Source: Stropharia rugosoannulata
Lineage: Eukaryota; Basidiomycota; Agaricomycetes; Agaricales; Strophariaceae
NCBI GenBank assembly: GCA_028532985.1
Contig: JANCIK010000003.1
Location: forward strand, 2,366,001 to 2,430,000
Length of the DNA stretch: 64,000 nt
Reading direction: 5' to 3'
Shown here: positions 45,293 to 57,735 of the stretch, in pieces
Position numbering within the stretch: position 1 is the stretch's first letter
Layout of the letters: every line of letters begins with the position of its first letter
Notes under the pieces: model-generated
The model's database searches: none
The model's input: only the letters and a program-made list of their open reading frames with translations
Told to the model about the DNA's origin: nothing
Program-made: the position numbers and the translations under genes

Positions 45293-47095
45293 TTAAGGTC
45301 GTCTGTAGTTTCCTGTGGGTTCAATCATGTCACGGTTGTTCCGAGAAGGCGCATAATCTCTGGTGGCACGAGGAGGACCAGACGGAGCAGCAGAGCCAGA
45401 GATGTAGCCATTCATTGGAGGATAGCCATCATATGGAGCAGCAACTGGTCTAGGAGGGCTTTCTGAGCGACGACTAGAAATAACACGCAGTACTAAGCTT
45501 CCACAACGGCATTGGCAATCAATAAACCTACCGATATCTAGCAGAAGGCGAATTTCCATTCATGCGAGTGTAGTCAGGCGGATAGCGGGGTGGACTAGCA
45601 GGACGACCACGATAGTCAGGATAGTCACTAGTTTACAGTTAGAACCGCAAAAGTCGTTTTGTTAAGGGTGCATTACCGAGGAGGAGGGCGATCATAGTCA
45701 TCTCTTACTCTAGTAGGAGGGGTTCGAGGCCTTGGCCCAGGAGGTCCACCGTACGGAGGGTAGCGATCATTTGGCCGTCTTTCATAGCGATCATAGACAG
45801 GAGGCGGGGGAGCACCATAGCCACGGTAAGGAACATCCGGCACAGGCGGATATCTGCCTCTGAACTCCGAAGGAGGGAACCTGTCCCTATCAACTACAGG
45901 TGGCGGCGGACCCCTTCTGAAATCGTCATAGTCACGCACACGAGCGCCAGGAGGGGGGGGATAGTCCCGATAGTCTCGCGGAGAAGGAGGCCGGCGAATG
46001 TCGCGCACCGCAGGAGGAGGAGGATAGTCATACCGGCTATCACGCGGAGGAAGCCTCTGAGGGTAGTCCTCTCGTGGATGAGAATTTCGACCAGAATGAC
46101 CGTTATAGTCTCTTTGAATACGATCAATCAGCGGAGGCTCATAGTTTGGTCGCCGGGCAGATCTGGAAAGGTAAGTTAAAGCATTCGGTGAGGTTTATCG
46201 ACATCACTTACGGGCCTGTGTTATTTGGACATTCCCTAAAAGACGCAATGAAAATAATGCACAAGGAATATTAGATGAACGAACCGCGCCCAATGTCCCA
46301 TCTGGGCGCATTTGAAGCAAGCACCCGGGTCGCCAGCAAATTTTGCCGTCCTGCCTCCTCCATGAGAGAGTTCAACACGTATTTTGTTGCCCATAAAATA
46401 TCCCTCGTGGTATTTCGCGACACTTTCCTCGGCAGCTTCTCTAGAGTCGAATTCCTACAAACTGGTAAGCAACTAGCTAATCAATCTCCAAACATAGACG
46501 TACCACAAAACCATAACCGACTCTGTAACGGTTGTCAGCTTGGAAAGGCGCGTAAAAATAAATAAATTTAAATGCACTTACTTGAGTTCTATGTTGACGA
46601 TATTACCAATCTTGCCAAAGCAACTCTGCAAGTCTTCTTGCCGGGTATGTTCAGGGAGACCACCAATATAAACTTTGTTCGGCTGGACAGCAGAATGTAA
46701 ACACCAGTCCAGATAGAAGAAATCATAACAATGATGCAAAGCACAGAGTAAGGAAGCCTCTTAAAGGACCGCAGAATGTACAAAGTGGAAGCTCAAGAGC
46801 ATGTAGCCTAGCATCGCAATGCCAAAAGCAGGAGGCCTGAAGAAGCAAAGCAAAGTGCAGACGGAAATAATTCAAGCACCTTAACCTGTTTTTCACGAAA
46901 TGTTTCATTTTCGCCCACACTTGAACCACGAGGATAGTCTGGGTTCTCCGGATCCTGACCAGCACTGCGGTCATCAACAGGGATAGCAACACTTGTCGAT
47001 TGAGCATTTCCTGAAGGACCCATTGTCTGGTCGTCTTGAGGACCCCAGTTGTCGGGTGGCATGGTAGAGTCGCCGCTCGCGTTTATAGCAGCCAT
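45293..47095 (-). CDS. RRM plus CCHC zinc-knuckle SR-like RNA-binding protein
   Basis: Eight exons (minus): 46886-47095, 46582-46682, 46504-46522, 46285-46454, 46212-46235, 45677-46162, 45532-45627, 45293-45473; 428 residues. After an acidic N-terminus (70 residues) comes an RRM with RNP2 VYIGGL and RNP1 VGYGFVEF. A CCHC knuckle follows: CFKCAQMGHWAREC (C-x2-C-x4-H-x4-C). The C-terminal 260 residues are Arg/Asp/Tyr/Pro-rich with repeated RDY, RPPSP and YPP elements rather than classical RS repeats. The order RRM, knuckle, R-rich tail resembles the RSZ/9G8 (SRSF7) class of splicing factors. Nuclear, mRNA splicing or export inferred. Intron 1 (46683-46885) is 203 nt, far longer than the other introns here (49-59 nt). 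Divergent from the 2OG oxygenase with only 111 bp between start codons. Confidence 0.9.
46683..46885 (-). other. Long (203-nt) first intron of the RRM/zinc-knuckle gene
   Basis: Separates the acidic N-terminus from the RRM. Retention stays open for about twenty codons and then stops before the RRM. Confidence 0.75.
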
Positions 47096-47206
47096 AGAGA
47101 AAGAGGTCAATACGACAGCTGGTCGTAAAAAGGCAAGTGTTTTGAACACGAAAACTGACAACATATACATTTCAAACTCCGCGTAAACATAGCTCCACGT
47201 GATTAC
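47096..47206. promoter_or_regulatory. 111-bp bidirectional promoter
   Basis: The shortest gap between divergent start codons in the window. It must contain both core promoters and 5' UTRs. A cacgtga E-box-like word lies around 47195-47201. No canonical TATA was assigned. Confidence 0.5.
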
Positions 47207-48749
47207 ATGATTGAACTTAAAAGTGACCTTCAGCCTGATGTCAATAATAGTCAATTACCTATGATCGACTATACGGAAGAAGGCGCTGTTGTCATATCCT
47301 ACAAGACCCTTGTCTCATCTTCACAGAGCTTGAGACCGGCAATTGGTAAATTAATAGTCGATTACCATTATGGCCTTGAGCAACCGGAATATTTACATTC
47401 TTACTCTAGAGGAAGCGTTTGGGTCGGGTCCAAATTCATTGGGCATCATCGTAATTCGCGATCTGCCAGCCGAATATCCTCAATATCGCGAACGTCTGCT
47501 AAAATTGGCTTATCATTTCGGAAACCTTGATGAAAAGGTCCGCGAAAGATACTCAGATAAATCCAGTAACTATAGGTACGTTCGGCTCTTCATTTGACTT
47601 ATTCAAAACGACTGCATCTTCTATATAGTTTTGGATGGTCCCATGGCAAGGTGAAAAACATCACGCAGCCTTAAATGAGTGACTGACGTCAAATCAAGGA
47701 AATTATGAATGGGAAGCCCGGTGTGTACGCTTCAAAGCTCAATCCAACATGCGCTTATATTTTATGACAGATTTATTGAAAGGATCTTTCTATGCGAATC
47801 CTGTTATGGACCATTGTACTGCTCCAATGCAAGAGAAGGATGAATTTCCTCAATATTATGGAAATAATATCTGTTGGTTTCCAACTTAATCGCGACGATT
47901 TCCGGACTAACGTGAAGTCTAAAATGCTTAAAGGGCCTAAGAAAGACGAAAAGGGCGTGGAATTTTTCGAAGATGCTTTCAAGGATTTATCACGGTATAT
48001 AGGCTAGGTTTTTGGCGGCTTTCAACAGCATTTAATAACTTGTGTTAGATTCATCTTTCAAGTCGGGTGCGATTTGGCGGAGGCTTGCCAGCCTTTCGGT
48101 ATGTGCATCTTTGGAATGGTTAACGATCAAGGTTAAAATACACTACTCTCAAGTCTCCTCATATCTCAATGACTTTGTGTCTCTGGCAAACTTAATCAGG
48201 AACTCCCAGACCACTAAAGCACGCTTGCTACATTACTATCCTCCCTCTCCGGACAGTCCTCCACCATCAGAAGATGATGCTATTGATAGTTGGTGTGGGT
48301 TCCATCTCGACCACTCTTTAATAACAGGCCTTTGCCCTGTAAGAATAACTATTCTTCTTTGACGTTGACTATTCTAAAGCGCATTTCTTTACTGACCATA
48401 GGCAATGTTTATTCGACGCAGTCAGGAAGGATTTGATGTGATCCCACCGCCATCGAGCACATCTGGTTTGTATATTCGGACAAGAGGAGGACAACTGACA
48501 AAGGTCTCCATCCCACAAAACTGCCTTGCTTTCCAAACTGGAGAAGCTTTAGAAATTGCCACGAGTGGGCGGCTGCTTGCAACCCCTCACTGTGTTCGAG
48601 TCGGCGCATTTGCCAGCAAAGATGAAATATCTAGGGAATCCTTTGCTCTATTCATGCAACCAAATACAGAACAGCTTCTTTCCAAAGATGTCTCGTTTGG
48701 AACATTCAGTAAAAGAGTGTTTGCGGAACACTATGAATCAAATATGTAG
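47207..48749 (+). CDS. 2-oxoglutarate/Fe(II) oxygenase, isopenicillin-N-synthase-like
   Basis: Nine exons: 47207-47345, 47410-47575, 47629-47650, 47699-47720, 47771-47872, 47946-47994, 48049-48098, 48154-48338, 48402-48749; 360 residues. N-terminal EAFGSGPNSLGIIVIRDLP and FGWSHGKEIMNGKPD, then LLHYYPPSPD and WCGFHLDH, in which HxD gives two iron ligands. The distal His is in ATPHCVRVG. RESFALFMQPN closes the jelly roll. This is a clavaminate-synthase-like fold common in basidiomycetes and algae; the substrate is unknown. The junction 47872/47946 is the weakest: it was chosen because the open frame across 47873-47945 fails and this pair restores GNNIYEKGVEFFEDAF. Two 22-nt exons occur in series. 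Convergent with ATG26, with 134 bp between stops. Confidence 0.85.
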
Positions 48750-48883
48750 TGTATAATTAAAATAGGCGAGCCTTTACGAAATACCAACGAAATACAGTGA
48801 CACGTTATCTATGTACATTTTCAGACTTCTTTGCATATTGAATGCAATTACATCGAGAAAATAGGATACTAGTTGAAAACATG

Positions 48884-51800
48884 TTAGGCAACATGAGCAA
48901 TGGCGGAGGATTCTGGGACAGACAAATCAGGTAGAGCAGAAAGCGCTGCGCTGCCAACACTCCTACGTTTAGTGGGAGAGTGGGTGTTGCTATGTTGAGA
49001 TCCTAAAGAGGAACGCCGATCTTCTTGATCGGATATCACACTCCAATCTTCGCTTGGGCTTCCCCGGTGCGATCCACCTGAGCTATATCCAGAATACGAG
49101 GTTGAAGGTATATTATCATGATGACGAATTGTTGATTCCTCCTCTGTACCTTCATCGTCATCATGATCATCATCTGTTAAATGCCGTTTGACCAGAGAAC
49201 GGGCGTAATCGAGGTCACGATATATCGACTCGATAGCGGTTGCGACACCGTTTTCCTAGAGGTATCTCAGTAACTGTATATGGATTAATCTAAGATTGAA
49301 CCTACTGCTTTGATCTGTTCTCCGATTAACTTTGCTCTGGCGATTTGTTTAGCGTCGGTAGTAGCAGTGACAAGGGCTTCTGCCAACGACGACACTGTCA
49401 ACTTTCTGACTCCTGTGCCTACTCCGAGTGCTTCGACCCGATCTGCCCAGAAAAATTGGTCACCAAAGAATGGACGAATAATCGTTGGTATACCAGCTAA
49501 TAATATTCTCAGCTAAAGTGTAAGAAGGTAGTTGCGAGACGCACCTCTCAGGCTGGCACCCGTCGTACCAGCACCGCCATGATGACAGGCCGCGTCGATG
49601 CGTTGGAATAACCAATCGTGCGGTACTGACGATATTGGGTAAATCTGCGGAGGCAATGGTTCCTCGACTTCGGCTGGATCATTGGATTTAACTTGAAGCC
49701 TGTCCGACCACCCTTTGGACAAAATGGCATGCACCCCACTGCGGAGGACTGCATCGATGACACATTGTGTCATAGCCTTGGGGTCTGGGACGACAATACT
49801 CCCGAATCCTATGTATACAACCTTATGATTCGTCTTTCGTGCGTTCTCTATAAACTGCACAAGTGTCTCTGGAGGAGTCCACTTGCTAGCACTGACTTCT
49901 GCATCATCGAGGAACCAGTAGCCTGATTATGTAAGCACATGCAAGATAGGAGATATGCACAGGGTTACCATACCTGTCACTCTGATCCATTCAGGCCAGT
50001 CTAAGGGTGGAGGTACCACGTTTGGACTGAAGTTATACAAGAAAGGTATCTTATGAGGTTCCATTTTATCCAGACTGGTGGGTCCCAAATGCAAGACGTT
50101 TCGTCGCCAGCGATTGATCTGGCCGGCAGTCGCTCGCCAGAAAACCTGGTCGAACATGACGTACGACTGATAGAAGACAAGTCAGCGAACGGTTAAGAGG
50201 AAAGAATCAGTGATACCATATAGTTGTAGCTTCCACCCAACTTTACAGATTTTGTTAGCTCAATTGATATGACTAATGGATAGATACGCACCTTATGTTC
50301 TGGAACAGCAAAGGCATGAGGGTAAGCTCTATGTATCCACAAATTTATGAGCAACTCTCATCTTCTAGAGATGGACAGTAGAACTACCTTGTCCTTGTCC
50401 AAGTCATAGTAAAGGCCCGAAAATATGGAATGCCAAGTGCTTCTGCGATATGGTAGCCGCCCATTGCACTGGGACTTTCAATTAAAACATCGGATCCTTG
50501 GCACGCCTCCCACGAAGTCTTCAAGAGGTCGTCCAACCACCCACGGAACTGTATTATTTTGCTCAAATAAGATTTGTTGTCGTTTTGAAGTTCGAAGTTT
50601 TGAATCTCACTTTCAAAAGTCCCTCTTTCAAAAAAGAGACGGTGAATGTCCCATTCTCTATGCATATTCGCATAAGCTCTGCTGGGTCTCCGCCGACGTA
50701 TCCAAATTCAATGCCGTGCTGATTAGCAGGGTTAGCATGTGTGATCGACGCACAGAGAAATAATTAACGCACCGACTCAATCCATTCGCGAAATTCGCCG
50801 TGTGTAGCAATCTTGCATGTGTGTCCGTCAACCATAAGGCCTTTGGAAAGTGCTATGTAGGGTTGCACATCTCCTCTGGAGCCAATTGTCAGAAAGGTGA
50901 AATGGAGCGACTTCTTGGGTTTAAATGTCAAGAATGTCGAGGAAGCGGAGGTAAACATGACGGCAGGGAGGGAGTCCGCCATGTTATCAGTAGGTAGAGC
51001 CGGATCATTCTCGTTGCCAGGAGCATGCCTTGCATCGAATTCTTCTAGAATTAGGGCGTCTCTCTTGCCAGAGGAAGGCACGGCCACTTCTCCAGATCCA
51101 ATACGCCTACGGGTGTCTTCTAATTGCCGCTCTAAAAGGTTAACGAATGCGTTCCTCCTTTCTTCGGAGCCAAATTCGAAGAAAAGTTCCTCGTGACCTT
51201 TCACGATGATTATCAAACCATGATGTCCAAAACGTCCTGCCTTCGATTTCTCATAGGCCAAAACATCGCGCATGGGTAATGCCATCTAGAAATTCAAGAG
51301 CCATTAGCCGAAATTTACAGTGTGATATAATAACTAACCCGTGTGCGAACAGTAAGGGGACCACTTGACTTAAAACAAAAGTAATTGGTTGAGATATACA
51401 GTTTGCCACTAATTGGTAGTATTCTATAGATATAGCCAGGGAAGTCTACGCAGAGCTCAGTCGAAGTACATTGGTTGCAATAAATACTCACATCCAAGCA
51501 GTGTCTCTTTCGAATCGTATGCAAACGCGGCGCGGAATTTCTCCGTTGCTTCTTGGTCTGGAAGAAGATCTGGATTCTCAAGGACACTAAATGCCATATC
51601 ACCAAACCCGCTCGAGCGACTGGCTGGCCCAGGCGAAGACACGGGAGACGTATAAACTTCTTTTACGGGCGTAATGACAGCGGACAACTGTTCCCCTTGT
51701 GAAGAGCCGGTAAAAACACGGCGAGGTGTTTTGATCCACGAAGGTACTCCAACGGACCATGAACCGCTGCCGCCATCTCTACTCAAGGAAGAGTTATTAG

Positions 51801-54139
51801 GTAAAATCAACGAATTGGAAGTGGATGGAGGGTACGTGTGATCATTGGGTGGTACCGAAAATGCCGACTGCCCTTTGCGCGAATCTAGCTGATCGTTCAA
51901 ATGCTGTGGTAGAGGACTGACTATAGCCTCCGGCGATGCCACAGGCACGAACGAAGAAGAATTAGCTTTACGAGAGATATGCGTGTATTCCTCACTCTGT
52001 ATATCTGAGGGAGGTGGTAGAGAAGTAGCTTTACTTGTGGAAGTGTCTGAAAATGGTCTAAAGAAGGAGGAGAGGCGAAACCCAGATGCGACTTTGGGTG
52101 CTTCCTGAGGTGCACTAATCTGCCGTTCATGCGTCCCAGCTGATTTAGGAACCGTCGTATCAAGTAGCACAGGCATGGAATCCTTGTTTAATGTGGTCGA
52201 CTGCGTCCGATGGGTTCGCACGGCATCACGAATTTGATCAAGTGCTAGCGGGAGGTCTTGAAAATAGGCGAAAAAGTAAGAGTCGATGGAAATGTTGTCC
52301 TCTTTATCAAACACTTTGATTTCAATTGTTTCGCTGAAATCCATGGCCGTGGACCGTTCCACATCCAAAATAGCGACATAAGGTATGGCAATCTAAATCA
52401 ATCATCCGTCTTAGATGTCCCGTTATTAAAAGAGTATTTAGTCTTACTTTAACACTGTCACCTAAATTTTGGGCCTTAAATATAACCTTTCTGATGGCTT
52501 TGACCCATTCTTCGCGACTCGGTATGGAATCAGCAGATAGGACTAGTGTCCTAGAGTTAGTCCTAAGGCGAAAGCCTTTTTCGCCTGACGGGTCGCATGA
52601 AATAGCATAACGCAAGTCGATAATACCATGGGGAAAATACGGATCCTGAATGTTAAAGTTGTATTGCTTATATCTTATGATAAATTGAGATGACATACGG
52701 AAGATGACTGATACCAGGATAGTGCGTCATTTTTCAATACAAACCAATGTTTGATCCAACGCTTTGTCCTTTGTGCCCTTTTATTTAGCGAACCGGACTT
52801 CAGCACTTGATCCTGGAGCATAATGGGATAAACATTAATTTCCTTTGCAAGTGTCATACTTACCTCTCGCGATGGCATGTGTGCAAAAAAGCAGAGGTAT
52901 GAATTGGTTAAATACATATAACCCTGTAGGACTGCCAAAAAGGCTTAGCCTGGATAGAATTTGAAATGATGAATAAATTGACGGACGGACGGATCGCAGA
53001 AGCCAGCATGGCATTTCTAGGAAACTGCGTCATTAACGATTCACGACTGAGAGTATATTTCATACCGGCCCACACTTCCCGTATACCATCTAAATCAAAA
53101 ACCTCCTTCAACTTCTCTGCAAGACGGACGCGGCGATGGAGCCGGACGGTTGCCATACTGCCTGTACGTTCACGTAAACCCAGTGGTGGCGCCACCTGTC
53201 TCGGCAAGTCGCTCATGGTGGAACTCTGCCGCAGATGGGTGGGGATTTCTGTGGGTAGTCGTGGTGTTTCCTCGAAATCATTGTCCAGTTCCTCGTCTGA
53301 CGGAGATATCTCCCCTAAACTTTCCTCTTCGGGTAGTACACGCGTGAAGGAGGGTCGCGAAGGATTGGGTACGCTTGTCCTTTGGGATCGTGCGAGAGGC
53401 CGATGGATTGTATGGATTGACGAAGACAAACGGCTCACTAGCTGAGGTCAGCATATGATACGGACCAAAATAGGTATGAGTCTTACTAGGTGGCCGTTCG
53501 TCTTCGCTCTCTGAATCTGCGGAGGCAGAAGCGGGGCCATCCTCATCATTGTCTGCAGACATCCAGGGCAGCGCTTGAAGGGCTTGTATCAGAGTCTGGG
53601 TCCCAGCCCACATCTACGAAATTGTAAGGACAAACGAAAGAGGTGAACTTGGAGTAAGGCATACCGATCCGGCACCAGCGAGAGAAGAATCGAACTGCCC
53701 AAGGGGCGAAGGGGGACGAATGAAAGGTGACTCTTCTTGAGCGGAACGGGGCGGACTATGGGCCATTCGTGCATCAATATTGCTGGATGCACTCAGAGAT
53801 TTGGAACCTAATTGACAATGAAGTACAGCGTCTTCAACCCATATTGAAAGGCAGAAACTGACCTTCGCGATCTTGGGACAAGTGGGCATTCCGAGACCTC
53901 TTACTCATGCTGAAGACACGTCTGGAGGGAGAAGATGGGGTGGCCGGAGAGCTGGAGGTACCGCTGACGCTTCTGCTGAGCTTGTCGACGGTTTTGCCAA
54001 CTGCGCCAGAAATACGCTTTACTCTGCTCTGCGACAGGGGCGAGTCTTTCTGCGGGCGGGGAGTCGGCGTGCCCGGTGGGGGACTGGGGAGCGGTTGAGA
54101 GCCTTCCGGAGGCGGCGACGTGGTCGGCGAGGAAGGCAT
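48884..54139 (-). CDS. ATG26: Sterol 3-beta-glucosyltransferase Atg26/Ugt51
   Basis: Nineteen exons (minus): 53863-54139, 53665-53807, 53487-53613, 53066-53437, 52987-53016, 52864-52931, 52699-52812, 52448-52645, 51492-52392, 51339-51445, 50773-51285, 50611-50718, 50388-50548, 50292-50328, 50217-50240, 49974-50166, 49545-49922, 49306-49496, 48884-49255; 1437 residues. Order: Ser/Pro-rich N-terminus, first GRAM half ([20 protein letters not shown]), PH domain (about 345-443, [20 protein letters not shown]), Ser-rich insert, second GRAM ([20 protein letters not shown]). Then the GT28/GT1 core: [18 protein letters not shown], and the sugar-nucleotide box [19 protein letters not shown]. It glucosylates ergosterol with UDP-glucose at membranes and, in some fungi, supports pexophagy. 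The last 70 residues are acidic/Ser-rich. ATG at 54139 chosen; 154 bp separates it from the divergent SUR7-like start. Confidence 0.95.
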
Positions 54140-54293
54140 GGGTGGCACAATAGCACTGGGCCGTGCGGCAAAGTCAGTGTTATGTAGTAACCGATACTTG
54201 GGGCTAAGGCATTACGTTTGCTGACGTAATAAACACGTTCTCGGCGCGCGTATACTTAGCGTGGTTGGAGGGTGGTGCGTCTTCTCTACCACC

Positions 54294-55341
54294 ATGGCCC
54301 AGATGCGCCTGCGGGGAGAGTTATGCATATCCCTTGCCTCTATCTTGTCGTAAGTCTTATATAAATGTTCCCCGTACAATCTCCTCAATTCTGCACAGGT
54401 TCACATCTCTTCTACTGCTCATATTCGTTCACGTCGGTCAGATCAATACCTCAAATGTGCCGAGGCACATATTCATGGTATGCCCGGCTCATTAGTATTT
54501 GCCTTCTTCTGCTTATGCAAGACCAACAGGCCAAAGTTAACATGAGTGGTTACGGGTTCGTTATTTATTGATCCGCTCAGCGCTCTGTACAGACCCGAGG
54601 CCCCTAGGGATTACATCCAAACATCTATATTCAACCCAGTGACGGGCCTCTATACTGACAATGCATCTGCTCCTCTCAATGACCAGCAGGGACTACGACA
54701 ATTCTACGAATTTGGGCTTTACTCGTATTGCGCTTATGTCAATGCTAGCTCGGGAACGTGTGGCAATCATACTGCGGGACAGGAGTTCAAACCCTACGAC
54801 GTCGTCACATCTGATATGCTCACGAACTATTCAACGCTTTCTGCTACTCCTCTTATACCCATTGATTTAACCTTCAAGAATTCGAAGTATACCGGCCAGA
54901 CAACCCGAGCAGCGTACTGGCTACTGCTCTTGGGCACCATATGCGCAGCTCTCGCACTGATCACGTTTGTTCACTATATGTATCGCATATAATTCCAGGG
55001 CTAATCTATGCATTTCATAGGGGCATTGCTAAAAACAACCTGACATTTTTCCTATCATCTATATTTTCTATCGTTGGAACTATCTTTTTGTTGGTAGCAG
55101 CCAGCTTATGGACGGTTGTAATAAAGAAAACACAATCTATCAACATGGCAGCTCCTGGGGGTCGCCTAGTAGGCATAACTGTCTCCGAAGGGAATGGTTT
55201 ATTTCTTACCTGGGCAGCATTTGTTTGCCTCTTTTTGTCGGTTGTACCCAACGTTTTAAGGTGAGCACTATATGCCGTGCATGTATAGACGATGCTTATA
55301 TGATTCTGCTGCTGGGCAGTTGCTGTACGTATAGGGGATAG
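54294..55341 (+). CDS. SUR7/PalI-family tetraspan membrane protein
   Basis: Six exons: 54294-54349, 54399-54477, 54530-54555, 54608-54964, 55021-55260, 55320-55341; 259 residues. Four membrane spans: the first around CISLASILSFTSLLLLIFVH, then three after the loop. The extracellular loop has FNPVTGLYTDNASAP, FYEFGLYSYCAYVN and GTCGNHT, that is, the GL-Y-S-YC...C cysteine pair typical of SUR7/PalI and claudin-like proteins. The C-terminus is short (SCCTYRG) and lacks the long PalI tail. Role by family: plasma-membrane cortical domains or pH/wall sensing. Exon 3 (26 nt) and intron 54556-54607 were placed because they alone yield MSGYGDYIQTSIFNP. Divergent from ATG26. Confidence 0.85.
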
Positions 55342-55773
55342 ATAACATTGGGACTTTATTTGGCATTCTCAGGTAGTCCGACTCCCCACGGTGCGAGTGG
55401 GATATTGGCGGAATAGATATCGATACATACATATTTACAATCAAAATTTACGATACTCTAATGTTCATGCAACTCATCGCAAATGAGCTCTTTTTAAAAA
55501 ATTAAAAAAAAACTTTTACAGACCTCGTTTTGTCATTGTAAATGAGACAAGTGGTTTGCGGTATGTGATGCCCTAGGGCAGCTGAGTTTAAAAGTCTTGG
55601 CTCTGTGTATATTGAACCTGAAAAGCGCCTGCTATGCAGCTATTCCCCTCCATCGGTCGCTCCACCGTCGATTTCCTGTACTCTACCCACATCTTAAGAT
55701 ACCCAACAGCGAGTTGATCCCTCTCCTTTATACGGCTTTCCCCCCTCTTTAACATTTAGTCATCTCCGTCTCC
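55342..55773. other. 432-bp spacer upstream of GH72
   Basis: Holds the 3' end of the SUR7-like gene and the GH72 promoter. An A/T run sits at about 55490-55515, and pyrimidine-rich ctct tracts precede the GH72 ATG. No gene seen. Confidence 0.5.
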
Positions 55774-57735
55774 ATGCGAGCGTCGGCCTTTCTAACGCTG
55801 CTCACAGCATTCTTGGCCGCACCCAATGTGCAGGCCATTTCGAAAATCACTCGTACCGGGCGGTATTTGTACGATGATTCAAATCATCGGTTCTATATAA
55901 AGGGAATTGCATATCAAGAGCAAGGTATTTGCTACTATTTTTGCACCTACGCCGTCGTCGGCATGTCTCACACTTCTATTGGATAGGTGCTGTCGTCGCC
56001 TCTGATGACAATCCCTTTGGTGAACCTTCAACCTTTATCGACCCTCTCTCTCTGGACTCCGCGTGTCAACGGGATCTTCCTTACCTGAAGCAACTCGGTG
56101 TCAACGTCATACGTGTATACAGTGTCAATTCCTCTCTCAACCACGATGCATGCATGAACCTTTTCAGTCAAAATGGTATCTATACTATGTAAGTGTATAT
56201 TTAACTTGCTATATCAGTACTATAATCTTCAACTCACGTCTACTGTTAGCATCGACCTCGCCCTTCCCCTGAACGGCTCGATTGACCGCGTCTCGCCATC
56301 ATGGTCGACGAATATCCTCAATCAATACACCACCACTATTGACACATTCAGTAAATACGATAATGTACTTGCCTATAATGTCGGTAACGAAGTCGTATTG
56401 GGGAACTCGACTCAAATATCATCCTATATCAAAGCGGCTGCTCGTGACATCAAAGCCTATCTGTGGGTGTTTTTCTTCTTCTATATAATGACATACGCTC
56501 ATGGTCAATCCAGTAAATCAAAAAGCTCCTCCGCTTTAGTAGGCTATTCTGCAATCAACGGAGCTGCCGATTGGCGAGGAGCTTTGGCAGATTATCTTAC
56601 TTGCGACCCTTCTGGGTCTAACTCAGGATCCACGGCGATAGACATATATGGCCTAAATGACTAGTAAGCTTTTTCACACTTCTTTGTAATAGTACCACAT
56701 TCTTACGTCTGCTTTATAGCGAATGGTGCGGAGACTCGAGCTTCCAATCATCTTATTCTCGCACAACAGCAGCTTTTGCGGACTACAATGTCGTTGCTTA
56801 TTTCAGTGAATTTGGGTGCATTACCAGTCCCCCGCGCCTTTGGACGGAGACTGAGGCCCTATTCAGCTCTGACATGAACACGGTATGGTCAGGAGGTATT
56901 GCTTTTTCCTACTTTCCCGCATCAAGTGTTCAAGGGCAATTCGGCATGGTTACAATCTCGTCCGATGGTTCTACTGTGACAACTAGCGATGATTTCACCA
57001 AGTTGGCCACGGAGTACGGCAAAGTCCAGTTTATTGATTCTCCCTCCAAATCATCAGTTTCACCAGATAGCTATCCGTCATGCGCAGCCCCTTCTTCTTT
57101 CTTCCTTGCCTCAAATACTCTTCCTCAGACTCCCAATGAAGCTGCCTGCAACTGTGTTGAAAGTGCTCTTGGGTGTGTTTTTACGGCTCACAGTCCTAAC
57201 AGCAGCGCAATCATTGGTGAGCTCTTGGACACGGGATGCTCTCTGCTGGGCGCGGCAGGCGGCTCTTGCGAACCTGTAGGTGGAGATGGGCAGAAAGGTG
57301 TTTACGGGAGTCTCTCTGCTTGTGACCCTGGTATATATCTTTTACTTGAGCATATAATACATTGATTAACATATTTATTCAGCCATCAAACTTTCGTTCG
57401 TCATGAGTTCCTACTACGAACGCAATGGCCGAACAGCCACAGCTTGCAGCTTCAGCAACAACGGAACTGTGAACGCTGCAGCTTCTACCGCGTCCGCTAG
57501 CGCCGTCGTCAGCTCCTGTATTGCCAATCCCTCGGCTGTTTTCACTCCGTCACCTGCCCCAACTTCCGGACCCGGCTCGAATTCAGGATCCTCGAATAAC
57601 GGTAAACCATCTAGTGGAACAGGGTCCTCCGCGGGCAGCTCAGCTATGTCACTTATACCTGAGACCAATGCGCTCTTCGGGTTAGGCGTAATGGCTGCAG
57701 TGTCGTTACTGGGTGCTGTCTTCACCCTGGCTTAA
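55774..57735 (+). CDS. GH72 beta-1,3-glucanosyltransferase with CBM43 and GPI signal (Gas/Gel)
   Basis: Six exons: 55774-55924, 55987-56188, 56250-56462, 56514-56663, 56720-57330, 57383-57735; 559 residues. A signal peptide (MRASAFLTLLTAFLAAPNVQA) is followed by the GH72 barrel: FYIKGIAYQ, LGVNVIRVYSVNSSLNHDAC, the acid/base in YNVGNEVV (about Glu164), and the nucleophile in YFSEFGC (about Glu269). The CBM43/X8 module is Cys-rich (SYPSCAAPSSF, ACNCVESALGCVF, CSLLGAAGGSC). Then come a Ser/Gly-rich stalk and a hydrophobic C-terminus (FGLGVMAAVSLLGAVFTLA) that fits a GPI-attachment signal. The enzyme cuts and re-joins beta-1,3-glucan chains in the wall, making them longer. Gas1/Gel1 relatives with CBM43 form the larger GH72+ subclass. 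Confidence 0.96.

Noticed and set aside
45705..46127. Minus-strand ORFs in other frames of the RRM gene tail
   Set aside because: Shadows produced by the Arg/Asp/Pro repeat composition.
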